Shown here one piece after another: positions 26,237-35,780 of a stretch of 64,000 bases of DNA. Within the stretch, counting starts at the first letter, position 1, and every line of letters begins with the position of its first letter. Under the pieces are notes generated by a model. It was not told where the DNA came from. It made no database searches and saw nothing but the letters and a program-made list of their open reading frames with translations. The stretch lies in contig NZ_UWNY01000002.1 in assembly GCF_900604285.1 (NCBI RefSeq), positions 345,818 to 409,817 of the forward strand, read 5' to 3'. A program made the translations under genes and the position numbers. This stretch comes from Varibaculum vaginae (lineage in GTDB: Bacteria; Actinomycetota; Actinomycetes; Actinomycetales; Actinomycetaceae).

Positions 26237-27024
26237 GCCTATTTGCTTATGATTTCATGCAACGTGCCTTCCTGGTAGGAACGGTACTGGCAGTAATTTT
26301 GCCGCTGATCGGCTTGCCGATTGTGCTTAAACGTCTGTCGATGATGGGGGATACGCTATCGCATTCCTCGTTGGCAGGAGTGGCTGCTGGACTGGCTTTT
26401 GGTTTTAACCCATTATTGGGGTCGGTTATCGCCTGCGTAGTTGCTGCTCTTTGCGTGGAGGCGGTGCGGGTGCGTTTGCGAGCCTATCAAGAAATTTCTA
26501 CGGTTATCGTGTTAGCAGCCTCGATCGGTCTCGCCGGGATTTTTACCAGTTTTTCCGGTGGTTCCACGGCCATCACTACCTATCTATTTGGTTCTATCGT
26601 TACTCTAAGTGACCTGGAGCTATATCTGGTGTTAGGGGTGGGGGTAATCGTGGCGGTGGTCTACGCTGCTATGTATCGCCGTCTTTTTTTGACCCTATTT
26701 GATTCCCCGGCGGCCAAGCTATTAGGGATTGATATTCGTATCCTCAATTTTGTGTTCGCGCTGTTGGTGGCACTGGCAGTGTCGGTGGCGGCAAAAACTA
26801 TTGGGTCATTAATAGTTTCCTCGATCCTGGTTATCCCCTCGATTGCTGCTATGCAGTTCGCGCGTACTTATCGTGGCACGCTAATGCTGTCAGTAATCAT
26901 GTCTTTATTTTTTGTTTACACGGGGCTGGCGATCTCGTTTTATCAAAACCTGCGCCCCGGCGCGGTAATCGTCCTCATATCGGTATTTGGGCTGCTGGCA
27001 GCCTTGGTCTTTCGGAAAAAATAA
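26233..27024 (+). CDS. znuB: Zinc ABC transporter permease
   Basis: Integral membrane subunit of the ABC-3 family, 263 aa, with about eight helices. Characteristic are IVLKRLSMMGDTLSHSSLAG near residue 30-50, the gating and ATPase-contact region, and LLGIDIRILNFVFALLVALAVS near 160-180. It forms the pore with the upstream ATPase. ATGA overlap with that gene and a 9-bp gap to the Pht gene mark one operon. Confidence 0.9.
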   Translation: MSLFAYDFMQRAFLVGTVLAVILPLIGLPIVLKRLSMMGDTLSHSSLAGVAAGLAFGFNPLLGSVIACVVAALCVEAVRVRLRAYQEISTVIVLAASIGLAGIFTSFSGGSTAITTYLFGSIVTLSDLELYLVLGVGVIVAVVYAAMYRRLFLTLFDSPAAKLLGIDIRILNFVFALLVALAVSVAAKTIGSLIVSSILVIPSIAAMQFARTYRGTLMLSVIMSLFFVYTGLAISFYQNLRPGAVIVLISVFGLLAALVFRKK

Positions 27025-27033
27025 GGAGAAAAC

Positions 27034-28416
27034 ATGGCCAAAACTAAGCTAATGGTAGGGGCGGGGGTAGCTGCCGCTCTACTGCTGACCTCTAGTGCGC
27101 TGGCATTTGGAGGTGTTTTTGATAACGGTGAGGACGTCCTTGGCGGATCGGGGAAGATAGCCTCTTCTGCCGGGAAAGTGGCGGCTCGTCCTCAAGATAC
27201 TAAGTTCAAACTAGATGAAACCACTCAGGTTTTGTTGGACGGAGAAGTAGCCAGCGACGAAATCGTGAAAGTAATAAAACACGGTGATCACTGGCATGTC
27301 TTTACTAAAGACGGGCGTGAAATTATTACCTACACCGACCCCACCAAGGCCAGGAGTGCTGGACAACTGCGTAGTACCGCGAAAGTGCTTTCTGCGGGAC
27401 AATTGGGGCAGGTAGCATCGCATGGGGTAATAAAAATTTTAAAACATGGCGACCATTATCATATTTATACTGCTGACGGTCAGGAGTTTGTCACCTACTC
27501 GAATCCCAGCGCCCTTTACCCCGGGATCGCCATTGGTACTTATACCGGCAGCCACGGGGGTGGAGTAATTAGCGTCCCCAGCTACCAGCCGTGGCGTCCG
27601 CAGGTAAGCCCCGCGGGTGGTCAAACCATTCCTTGGCAAGCTCCGGGAGGGGGGACTAAGCCGCGTCCGAGTGTGAAACCGGTTCCTGGTGCAGGATTAT
27701 CGCTGGTGCAGGTGGTTTCTCTGCAGCAGCTCGCCAAGTTGCCGATTGTGAAAATTTTGCAGCATGCGGATCACTATCATGCCTATACTCAGGCAGGTGT
27801 GGAATATATAACCTACGAAAATCCCGCTAAAGTTTTTCCGCAAATAAAGATAGGACAGTACTCTGGCTCGCATGGCGGGAATGGGGAGGCGCCGAAGCCG
27901 AAACCTGATAACCAACCTGGACAGCAAAAACCTGATGACTCCGAACGCGTCGTAAAAATTCAACGCCATGGAGACCATTGGCATCTACATTTTGCTGATG
28001 GCCATGAAGGAATCAGCTATACCGATCCTTCTGAGCTGTATCCAGATATCGAAATCACCGAATACGAAGAAGAGAAACCGCATGACACTACTGAGGTTCA
28101 AGAAGACGAAAAGTTTACCTACGACCAGGTGGAAGCGAAACTAATAGTCCCCTTGGAGTACATCACCTACGGAAACGTAACTCATGCCACCCGCTTTGAC
28201 CAGGAAAATCAGCGTTTCGTGATTCCTCATTACGATCACTATCACTACATGACCTTGGATACGATTATCCAGTTCGCCCGCGGAGGTAAGGATAATATGT
28301 TCCACGGTTACAGTGCCCGGCAGGTAGTAGCTACTTTGAAGTATCTGGTTTTGCATCCAGAGGCGCGACCCAAAGGGGAAAACGGTTGGGGAAGTGCTGC
28401 GGACGTTGCCCCCTAA
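27034..28416 (+). CDS. Secreted five-triad histidine protein (Pht-like)
   Basis: Predicted secreted zinc-scavenging protein, 460 aa, like streptococcal Pht proteins that deliver zinc to AdcA/ZnuA. A Sec signal (hydrophobic 6-24, cleavage near ALAF) precedes five HxxHxH triads: His83/86/88, 138/141/143, 244/247/249, 312/315/317 and 399/402/404. The first four sit in repeats of the form HGDHWHVF-DG-ITY-DP. Linkers are Pro/Gly-rich. There is no lipobox or LPXTG anchor, so attachment is unclear. GGAG precedes the ATG 9 bp after the permease. Co-transcription with znu strongly supports a zinc role. Confidence 0.85.
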   Translation: MAKTKLMVGAGVAAALLLTSSALAFGGVFDNGEDVLGGSGKIASSAGKVAARPQDTKFKLDETTQVLLDGEVASDEIVKVIKHGDHWHVFTKDGREIITYTDPTKARSAGQLRSTAKVLSAGQLGQVASHGVIKILKHGDHYHIYTADGQEFVTYSNPSALYPGIAIGTYTGSHGGGVISVPSYQPWRPQVSPAGGQTIPWQAPGGGTKPRPSVKPVPGAGLSLVQVVSLQQLAKLPIVKILQHADHYHAYTQAGVEYITYENPAKVFPQIKIGQYSGSHGGNGEAPKPKPDNQPGQQKPDDSERVVKIQRHGDHWHLHFADGHEGISYTDPSELYPDIEITEYEEEKPHDTTEVQEDEKFTYDQVEAKLIVPLEYITYGNVTHATRFDQENQRFVIPHYDHYHYMTLDTIIQFARGGKDNMFHGYSARQVVATLKYLVLHPEARPKGENGWGSAADVAP

Positions 28417-28511
28417 AAAGTTCTAGGAATGTTTGGCAGAAGGTAACGAAAAAGAAAATTAAGTAAGGAAATTCTTTTATAAATCCCCGGATTCTGGGTA
28501 AAGAATCTTAT

Positions 28512-28554
28512 GTGCGGGCTGAGGAAGGGTGATGTCCTTTTCCTCAGTCCGCAC
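28512..28554 (+). terminator. Strong stem-loop downstream of zinc operon
   Basis: A 15-bp stem (28512-28526 with 28540-28554, one G-T pair) encloses a 13-base loop, between the Pht gene and acnA. No long T-run follows, so it could be a terminator for the zinc operon or a structured leader of the acnA mRNA. The rest of the 290-bp gap holds no gene. Confidence 0.55.
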
Positions 28555-28706
28555 TCCTGTATTTGCAGATAACAAGGGTTTTAGCTCTGTTGAGCCTCAT
28601 TTTTATTTGCTGAAGAAAAGTAAAACTTTGGGGTACTGGCATTTGGGTGGTTCCCAAAGTATCTTGATATCAACAGAAAATATTTTTACTTCCGGCGGGA
28701 GGCGCA

Positions 28707-31409
28707 ATGAGTTTAAACAGCTTCGGGGCGCAGGCACAACTAAGTGTTGGCGGTAAGAGCTATAAAATCTACGACCTAAAAGCGGTGCCGGGGATCGAAA
28801 AATTGCCCTACTCTTTAAAAGTCCTGGCAGAAAACCTACTGCGCAACGAGGATGGGGAGAACATCACCAAAGAGCAGATCGCGCAGCTAGCAAATTGGGA
28901 TCCTGCTGCCCAGCCTAGCCAGGAAATTCAGTACAGTCCGGCGCGAGTCTTGATGCAAGACTTCACCGGTGTTCCCTGTGTGGTCGACCTGGCGACTATG
29001 CGTGACGCGGTGGTGAAGCTAGGAAAAGACCCTGACCTGATTAACCCGCAGGTACCGGCGGAGATGGTTATTGACCATTCGGTTCAAATTGACGTTTTCG
29101 GATCAAAAGATGCCGTTGAGAAAAACATGGATATCGAGTATCAGCGCAACCAGGAACGCTACCAGTTCCTACGCTGGGGGCAGGGCGCCTTCGAAAACTT
29201 CCGGGTAGTACCCCCGGGGACCGGAATCGTGCACCAGGTAAACATCGAATACTTGGCGCGGGTAGTTTTCGCCGATGAGGACGAGGATGGCGCGCTGGCG
29301 TACCCCGATACCTTGGTAGGTACCGACTCTCATACCACCATGGTTAACGGCCTCGGTGTCCTCGGCTGGGGAGTAGGCGGAATCGAGGCTGAAGCGGCCA
29401 TGCTCGGCCAGCCAGTATCGATGCTGATTCCACGAGTAGTGGGCTTCAAGCTGACTGGGGAAATCGCGCCCGGCGCCACCGCTACCGATGTAGTCCTGAC
29501 CATCACCCAGATGCTGCGTGACCACGGGGTAGTCGGTAAGTTTGTAGAGTTCTATGGCGAGGGCGTGGGAGCAGTTCCTCTGGCCAACCGCGCCACTATC
29601 GGCAATATGTCTCCCGAGTTCGGCTCGACCGCCGCCATCTTCCCGATCGATGACGTCACCATTGACTACCTGCACCTGACCGGACGCAGCGAAGAATCCT
29701 GTGCCCTCGTGCGGGAATATGCTAAGCGGCAAGGACTGTGGCATGATCCGGATCACGAGGCACGTTACAGCGAATATCTGGAACTGGATCTGTCCACCGT
29801 AGTGCCGTCGATTGCTGGTCCGAAGCGTCCCCAAGACCGCATCGAGCTGGCAATGGCCAAAGATTCTTTCAAGAAGATTCTGCCCGACTATGTGGCGGGC
29901 GATAATACTATTGATCCGAAACTGATGCGTCCTACCCGCCCTACCCAGGTGAAACTGGATAGCGGGGAAGAAGTAGTGATGGATCATGGCAATGTAGTGA
30001 TTGCCTCCATTACTTCCTGCACTAACACCTCAAACCCCTCGGTGATGATGGCGGCTGGTTTACTCGCCAAGAACGCTGCCGAAAAGGGTCTCAAACCCAA
30101 ACCATGGGTTAAAACTTCGCTGGCTCCCGGCTCTCAGGTAGTGCGTGACTACTACGAAAAGGCGGGTCTGATGCCTTATTTGTCGCAGTTAGGCTTCGAT
30201 ATTGTTGGATACGGCTGCGCCACCTGTATTGGAAACTCCGGTCCGCTGCCTCCGGAAGTTCACAACACGGTAGCGGAGGCGGACTTGACCGTCGTGTCAG
30301 TGCTTTCTGGTAACCGCAACTTTGAGGGGCGAATTAACCCAGATGTAAAGATGAACTACTTAGCATCCCCGCCGCTAGTGATTTCCTACGCGCTGGCCGG
30401 GACAATGGATTTTGATTTCGAAACCGAGGCGCTGGGTACAGATAACCGCGGGAATCCCGTTTATCTGCGTGATATTTGGCCAGCTGCCGATGAAGTAGAA
30501 AAAGTCATGGGGCAAGCCATTGACCGTGAAATGTATCTGCAGGATTACCAAAATGTATTCGCCGGTGATCATCGTTGGCAGTCGCTGCAGGTTTCCGATT
30601 CACCCACTTTTGCCTGGGATGCGGCCTCCACTTATGTACGCCGGGCTCCTTTCTTTGCGGGAATGCCGGAAAGCCCAGATCCGGTACAAGATATTTCCGG
30701 AGCCCGGGTGCTGTTGAAACTAGGGGATTCGGTAACCACCGATCATATATCCCCGGCGGGTGCGTTTGCTGCTAAGACTCCGGCGGGACAGTATCTCAGC
30801 TCCCACGGCGTGGAACGGCGTAACTTCAACTCTTACGGTTCGCGGCGAGGTAACCACGAAGTGATGATGCGCGGTACCTTCGCAAATATTCGTATCCGTA
30901 ACCAGCTACTCGACAACGTTGAGGGCGGTTTCACCAAGGACTTCACCAAAGCTGACGCCCCAGTGGTGCCGGTTTACGATGCCTCAGTGTCCTACGCCCA
31001 GGCCGGGGTGCCACTGGTAGTACTAGGCGGCAAGGAGTACGGTACCGGGTCCTCGCGTGACTGGGCTGCTAAAGGAACTCTGCTGCTGGGCGTAAAAGCG
31101 GTTATCGCTCGTTCCTTCGAACGTATCCACCGCTCCAACCTGATCGGGATGGGGATTCTCCCGCTGCAGTTCCCCGAAGGCGAAAGCGCCGATTCCCTAG
31201 GGCTCGACGGGACTGAAACGTTCGACATCAGCGGTATTACGCAGCTGAATGAGGGAGTAACTCCGCAGACCATGAAGGTGAAAGCGACCAAGACCGATGG
31301 CTCCACCGTAGAGTTCGACGCCACCGTGCGGATCGACACTCCCGGTGAAGCTCAGTACTACCGCCACGGTGGGATCCTGCAGTACGTACTGCGCAACCTA
31401 GTTGCTTAG
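28707..31409 (+). CDS. acnA: Aconitate hydratase
   Basis: Aconitase converting citrate to isocitrate in the cytoplasm, 900 aa, AcnA/IRP1 type. The [4Fe-4S] ligands are Cys near 437 in [11 protein letters not shown] and two cysteines in [10 protein letters not shown] near 503 and 506. Substrate-binding segments include [19 protein letters not shown] near 210 and the swivel-domain [17 protein letters not shown] near 775. GGGAGG precedes the ATG. The enzyme depends on the Suf machinery encoded 17 kb downstream. It is monocistronic, with a stem-loop upstream and palindromic repeats downstream. Confidence 0.95.
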   Translation: MSLNSFGAQAQLSVGGKSYKIYDLKAVPGIEKLPYSLKVLAENLLRNEDGENITKEQIAQLANWDPAAQPSQEIQYSPARVLMQDFTGVPCVVDLATMRDAVVKLGKDPDLINPQVPAEMVIDHSVQIDVFGSKDAVEKNMDIEYQRNQERYQFLRWGQGAFENFRVVPPGTGIVHQVNIEYLARVVFADEDEDGALAYPDTLVGTDSHTTMVNGLGVLGWGVGGIEAEAAMLGQPVSMLIPRVVGFKLTGEIAPGATATDVVLTITQMLRDHGVVGKFVEFYGEGVGAVPLANRATIGNMSPEFGSTAAIFPIDDVTIDYLHLTGRSEESCALVREYAKRQGLWHDPDHEARYSEYLELDLSTVVPSIAGPKRPQDRIELAMAKDSFKKILPDYVAGDNTIDPKLMRPTRPTQVKLDSGEEVVMDHGNVVIASITSCTNTSNPSVMMAAGLLAKNAAEKGLKPKPWVKTSLAPGSQVVRDYYEKAGLMPYLSQLGFDIVGYGCATCIGNSGPLPPEVHNTVAEADLTVVSVLSGNRNFEGRINPDVKMNYLASPPLVISYALAGTMDFDFETEALGTDNRGNPVYLRDIWPAADEVEKVMGQAIDREMYLQDYQNVFAGDHRWQSLQVSDSPTFAWDAASTYVRRAPFFAGMPESPDPVQDISGARVLLKLGDSVTTDHISPAGAFAAKTPAGQYLSSHGVERRNFNSYGSRRGNHEVMMRGTFANIRIRNQLLDNVEGGFTKDFTKADAPVVPVYDASVSYAQAGVPLVVLGGKEYGTGSSRDWAAKGTLLLGVKAVIARSFERIHRSNLIGMGILPLQFPEGESADSLGLDGTETFDISGITQLNEGVTPQTMKVKATKTDGSTVEFDATVRIDTPGEAQYYRHGGILQYVLRNLVA

Positions 31410-31427
31410 TTAATCGCTAGAAACTCG

Positions 31428-31605
31428 GCAGCCAGCCCACAGTATCCGGGGAGGCAAAAGCGCTCGGGGGACCCGGTGATTCTTGCAAGATATAAGACAA
31501 GGGCAAAATAGGAAACCATCTGGAGGAGAACGTATCCGATTCTGAAGGTAACGATTTATGTCCTGTCCCCTCTCGCATCTTTTACCGTGCCCAGAGTTTT
31601 GCTGC
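31428..31605. repeat. Palindromic repeat unit 1 after acnA
   Basis: Left arm CCGGGGAGGCAAAAG (31446-31460) continues as CGCTCGGGGG. The right arm, TCCCCTCTCGCATCTTTTACC, ends near 31592. The centre holds about 100 bases of unrelated sequence. The outer flanks (CAGCCCACAGTATCC and GAGTTTTGCTGC) also match unit 2, so the unit is larger than the palindrome. Confidence 0.6.
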
Positions 31606-31651
31606 TATAGCGGATTTCATCACAGCGAATAATGTGTAAATCGCTATAAGT

Positions 31652-31768
31652 AGGTAGCAAGCCCATATTGTCCGGGGCGGCAAAAGCGCTCGGGGGATCC
31701 CGGTGAGCCTTGCTTCGCTCGGCTCAAGCCCCCTCTCGCATCTTTTGCCACCCCGGATTTTGCTGCCC
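31652..31768. repeat. Palindromic repeat unit 2 after acnA
   Basis: Compact copy. CCGGGGCGGCAAAAG (31672-31686) pairs with CTTTTGCCACCCCGG (31742-31756) with one mismatch. A nested TGAGCC/GGCTCA pair (31704-31709, 31721-31726) forms the tip, so the unit can fold into one long hairpin. The two units together occupy most of the 399-bp gap between acnA and the ClC gene, which contains no coding frame that I can support. Confidence 0.65.
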
Positions 31769-31808
31769 CGGATCTTCGTTTGGTGCCGTATTTCTGAGAG
31801 TCACATCG

Positions 31809-33608
31809 TTAGCGGTGGCGGTAATCGGTCCAGCGTTTGCGGATGCGTTTGCCCAGGGAATCGCCCAGATCGCGTTGGCTAAGCGCGCGGGTTTGCTGAC
31901 GATATAGCTTGACGATCAAGTCGCGTCCTCGTACATAACCCAAGACCTTTTGGGAGCGTCCCACTACCGGCAGGTTCGAAAGTGAGGACTCTGCCAGCTC
32001 CCTGAGGACCTGACTAGGGAGCTCTTTGGGAGTGCAAAATGCGGCGACCAAAGAGATCTGCGCCAAGGGAGTATCCGCGCCGCGTTTGTCTATCTCTTCC
32101 CCTAGCAGTAGGGCGCTTACGGAGCCGAGGAAAGCTCCGGATGAATCTACCACCGCTAAGGAAGTTTCTTCCGAGGTTTCCAGGGCTTTCTCGGCTTCTC
32201 CCAAAGTAATATCTGCGCTTAAAACATGCGGGGGCTGATGCATTAAATCTGCGGCCGTGCTGCGTCCCAATAAAGTAGCTGACACCGGGTCAGATAGCCG
32301 GTCACCGCGGCGGTGCAGCTTTTGAGTATAAATAGTCGAACGGGTCATAAATAGGGAAATCCCGGTAGCAATCGCTACCGCCAACATCATCGGAAGGATT
32401 AGAGAATATTGCCTAGTCATCTCGATAATAATAAACACCGCAGTTAGGGGAGCGCGGGATGCTGCCGCGAAAGCCGCGCCCATCCCGATTACTCCATAAA
32501 TGGCGGTTGAAGAAGCCGACCAGGGCTGAACTAGCTCTCCCACGGCCATGCCTGCGCAGGCTCCCACAAAGAGGGTGGGGCCAAAGACTCCGCCGGCTCC
32601 CCCCATAGAAATCGTGAAAGCGGCACTCAAGGCACGCCCTAAAAGTAATGCAAGAATCATCCAGACTGGGAAATCACCTGAAAGTACCCGCAGCTGCACG
32701 CTTTCCCCAGTGCCGTATAGCAGTGGAAAACAGTAGAGAAAAATCCCCAACAATACTGAACCCGCGATGGGGCGAAACCAGGCTTTCCAGTGGTATACCC
32801 GGTCGATGCCGTCCCAAACCAGGTAGATAAGTTTAGAAAACCCGATTCCCGCCAGCGTTGCCACCAAAGCAGCCAGGGCTACCAGCAGGTAATCGGTGTG
32901 GGAAAACAGGTCAAGAGATTGGCTGAGAGGCACGCTGGCACGATCAGGGAGAAACTGTTGAGAAACCAGAGAAGCCGATACCGAGGCAAACACAATGAAA
33001 ACAAAGTCTTCGGCGCTGAGGGTACCGAGTACTAATTCGACTGCGAAACAGGCTCCCGCCAGGGGAGCGTTAAAAGTAGCGGCAATCCCGGCGGCAGCCC
33101 CGCAAGCACACAGGAACATTAAGCGTTGTTTGCTGAGTCCCAGGCGCATCCCTATCCAAGAAGAAATCGCGGCTCCTATCATTACGATTGGACCTTCGCG
33201 CCCAGCGTTTCCTCCTCCTCCCAAAGTTAGAGAGGACGCAAAAAGTTTTACTAGGGCGTTGCGTCCGGGAATCCTTCCACCTTTGCGACGAACGGCGAAC
33301 ATTACTTCCGGGACGGCATGCCCGCGAGAACCAGGGGTGAAATATTCAACTACCGGTGCATAAAGCAAAGCAGAAAGCACTGGAACTGCAATGATAAACG
33401 CTGGTGCTAAACCGAAGAATCCGTGGGGGGCGCCTGCGTGAGCAGGATAGTCGGTATAACCGGTTACCAAATAACTCCAGCTCTCAATTAAATAGTAAAA
33501 ACCTACCGAAACTAGGCCAACTAGCGCCCCGGTAGCGATGGAAAGAGCAGTCAGACCAGCTCGTGAGCTCGTAAAGGAGCCGGTAAACCCTGACCTCTTA
33601 TTACCCAT
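31809..33608 (-). CDS. ClC-type chloride/proton antiporter with CBS domains
   Basis: ClC family membrane protein, 599 aa: about ten to twelve helices to residue 440, then a CBS domain pair (about 460-580). Selectivity motifs are GSRGHAVPE near 95, GREGPIVMIGA with the gating glutamate near 140, and GGVFGPTLF near 345. The proton-path glutamate position is kept in CFAVEL, so H+/Cl- exchange is more likely than a passive channel. The CBS pair may bind adenine nucleotides. It diverges from dxs, and a near-consensus CAAACT lies six bases before its ATG. The C-terminus is basic. Confidence 0.87.
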   Translation of the reverse strand: MGNKRSGFTGSFTSSRAGLTALSIATGALVGLVSVGFYYLIESWSYLVTGYTDYPAHAGAPHGFFGLAPAFIIAVPVLSALLYAPVVEYFTPGSRGHAVPEVMFAVRRKGGRIPGRNALVKLFASSLTLGGGGNAGREGPIVMIGAAISSWIGMRLGLSKQRLMFLCACGAAAGIAATFNAPLAGACFAVELVLGTLSAEDFVFIVFASVSASLVSQQFLPDRASVPLSQSLDLFSHTDYLLVALAALVATLAGIGFSKLIYLVWDGIDRVYHWKAWFRPIAGSVLLGIFLYCFPLLYGTGESVQLRVLSGDFPVWMILALLLGRALSAAFTISMGGAGGVFGPTLFVGACAGMAVGELVQPWSASSTAIYGVIGMGAAFAAASRAPLTAVFIIIEMTRQYSLILPMMLAVAIATGISLFMTRSTIYTQKLHRRGDRLSDPVSATLLGRSTAADLMHQPPHVLSADITLGEAEKALETSEETSLAVVDSSGAFLGSVSALLLGEEIDKRGADTPLAQISLVAAFCTPKELPSQVLRELAESSLSNLPVVGRSQKVLGYVRGRDLIVKLYRQQTRALSQRDLGDSLGKRIRKRWTDYRHR

Positions 33609-33692
33609 GGCTTTAGTTTGACGCCCTGAGGGTCGCTAATGCAAATAACCGCCGATAAATCCGTCTTCGCCCTTAAAAAATCAAAATATGAC

Positions 33693-33698
33693 TAAACT
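33693..33698 (+). promoter_or_regulatory. -10 element, leaderless dxs
   Basis: TAAACT ends six bases before the GTG at 33705, identical in sequence and spacing to the parE promoter. No ribosome binding site lies between. Confidence 0.6.
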
Positions 33699-33704
33699 GG
33701 CTGG

Positions 33705-35576
33705 GTGGTGAGAATTCTGGATCGGATAGATAACCCGGCAGATTTGAAAAATCTTTCCAGCTTGGAACTGAGTAAGCTGGCCGGTGAAATCCGGGCATTC
33801 CTAGTTGAGAATGTGGCGAAAACCGGTGGACATATGGGCCCCAACCTGGGGGTAGTGGAACTAACTATCGCGCTGCATCGCATGTTTTCTTCCCCCAGTG
33901 ACACCATTATTTTTGATACCGGACACCAAGCCTACGTCCACAAGATTCTGACAGGACGCAAAAATTTTGCCCATCTGCGCACAGCGCAGGGACTTTCAGG
34001 TTATCCTTCCCGTACAGAATCCGTACATGATGTGGTAGAAAACTCCCATGCTTCAACTGCGCTGTCTTGGGCACAGGGAATCGCGGAAGCCAAAGCCCTA
34101 AAAGGTGACCGTTCCTATACGGTGGCAGTAATCGGTGATGGCGCCATGACCGGGGGAATGAGCTGGGAAGCGCTAAACAATATTTCTGAACGTCCCGATC
34201 TGCGTCTGATTATTGTGGTCAACGATAACGGGCGCTCCTATGAACCTACTATCGGGGGACTTGCCCATCACCTAGATGCCCTGCGAACCTCTCCTGCCTA
34301 TGAACGCGCCTTGCGATGGGGAAAACAACACTTAAAATCTCGCGGCAAACCGGGGGAACTCACCTATGAAGCGTTGCATGGGATCAAACGAGGGATGGCC
34401 GATATGGTTTCTCCCGAGCAAGTAATGTTTTCTGACCTGGGAATTAAATATACCGGCCCGGTTAACGGACATGACATTGTGGCCACCGAGTTTGTGCTTG
34501 CCCGGGCGAAAGAATTCTCCGGACCAATAATTGTGCATGCCATCACGGAAAAAGGGCGCGGATATACTCCGGCAGAACAACATGATGCCGATCATTTCCA
34601 TACCGTAGGGCCAATCCATCCCGAAACCGGGCTGCCGGTGAAGAAAGAACGTTTTGGCTGGACAGCGGTATTTGCTGAAGAGATCGTACAATTGGCTAAG
34701 CGCAACCCCAAGATTGTGGGAATATCGGCAGCAATGATGGAACCGGTTGGGTTAAAGCCGCTGCGAACCCAATTTCCACACCGAGTATTCGATGTTGGAA
34801 TCGCCGAGCAACATGCGATGACTATGGCTGCCGGGTTATCTTTTGCTGGCTGTCATCCAGTGCTTGCCCTCTATGCCACCTTCCTAAACCGCGCCTTCGA
34901 CCAGCTGTTAATGGATGCTGCCTTGCATAAGCAGGGAATAACTGTGGTTTTAGATCGTGCGGGTATTACTGGAGCTGATGGTGCCAGTCATAACGGGATG
35001 TGGGATTTGGCTATCGCGGCCATGATCCCGGGAATCAGAGTGGCCGCGCCTCGTGATGGGCGAACTTTACGCAAACTTCTGGGACAGGCGGTTTCAATCG
35101 AGGATGGCCCGACCATAGTGCGTTACCCCAAGGGGAGTGTGCCGCAAGATATTGAAGCGGAAACAAACATAGATGGTCTTGATGTTTTATTCCAGCACTC
35201 GGGTCAAGGTAAAAGCATTCTAGTGTTAGCAGTGGGAGCTATGGCGGGACAGGCAATCGTGTTGTCAAAAGAGCTTGCCGGGCGGGGGCACACGGTTAAA
35301 TGCCTAGATCCTGGCTGGGTAATCCCCATTTCTGCCGCCCTCGTAACGCAGGTGGCTGCCGCTGATTTGACTATCACTATCGAGGACGGGGAAGTTACCA
35401 ATGGAGTGGGGGCGCTGTTGCGCACTACCTGCGCCAGTAATAACTGTTTCACCCCGATTAAATCCTTTGGGATTCCCCGTGCTTTCCTGCCCACGGATTC
35501 TCGTGATCATCTGCTAGAAGATTCTGGGATGACAACGTCAACAATGTTAGATGAACTTGCGCCGCTGATTGACTAA
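33705..35576 (+). CDS. dxs: 1-deoxy-D-xylulose-5-phosphate synthase
   Basis: Thiamine-diphosphate enzyme joining pyruvate and glyceraldehyde 3-phosphate, the first step of the MEP isoprenoid pathway that supplies undecaprenyl and menaquinone side chains. Length 623 aa. Key segments: FDTGHQAYVHKILTGR near 65-80, the ThDP motif GDGAMTGGMSWEALNN near 145-160, the catalytic-Glu region DVGIAEQHAMTMAAG near 365, and a C-terminal transketolase domain with YPKGSVP. Start at the first of two adjacent GTGs because of the -10 spacing. In actinobacteria dxs often follows acnA or the RumA-like gene; here the island, zinc operon and ClC gene intervene. Confidence 0.94.
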   Translation: MVRILDRIDNPADLKNLSSLELSKLAGEIRAFLVENVAKTGGHMGPNLGVVELTIALHRMFSSPSDTIIFDTGHQAYVHKILTGRKNFAHLRTAQGLSGYPSRTESVHDVVENSHASTALSWAQGIAEAKALKGDRSYTVAVIGDGAMTGGMSWEALNNISERPDLRLIIVVNDNGRSYEPTIGGLAHHLDALRTSPAYERALRWGKQHLKSRGKPGELTYEALHGIKRGMADMVSPEQVMFSDLGIKYTGPVNGHDIVATEFVLARAKEFSGPIIVHAITEKGRGYTPAEQHDADHFHTVGPIHPETGLPVKKERFGWTAVFAEEIVQLAKRNPKIVGISAAMMEPVGLKPLRTQFPHRVFDVGIAEQHAMTMAAGLSFAGCHPVLALYATFLNRAFDQLLMDAALHKQGITVVLDRAGITGADGASHNGMWDLAIAAMIPGIRVAAPRDGRTLRKLLGQAVSIEDGPTIVRYPKGSVPQDIEAETNIDGLDVLFQHSGQGKSILVLAVGAMAGQAIVLSKELAGRGHTVKCLDPGWVIPISAALVTQVAAADLTITIEDGEVTNGVGALLRTTCASNNCFTPIKSFGIPRAFLPTDSRDHLLEDSGMTTSTMLDELAPLID

Positions 35577-35780
35577 ATATTCATGGGGGCATAGCTGGCG
35601 TAGTGGCGACTAGTTTTCAACCGCACTAGTGAGAAAAGACGCGACTTTTTTAAAATCTACCTTTGCGGCCAGTAATAGTTGCGAAATAGTGAGGATAGAC
35701 AACCTATGCAGGCAGCTTTACCGTTGCCTTTACGTTTAGAATAGAAGGCAGCAGACTAACGAACAGATAAGGATCTAGAG

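Noticed and set aside
28529-28756. 75-aa ORF between the Pht gene and acnA
   Set aside because: It begins inside the stem-loop and runs into acnA in another frame, with no ribosome binding site or recognisable domain.
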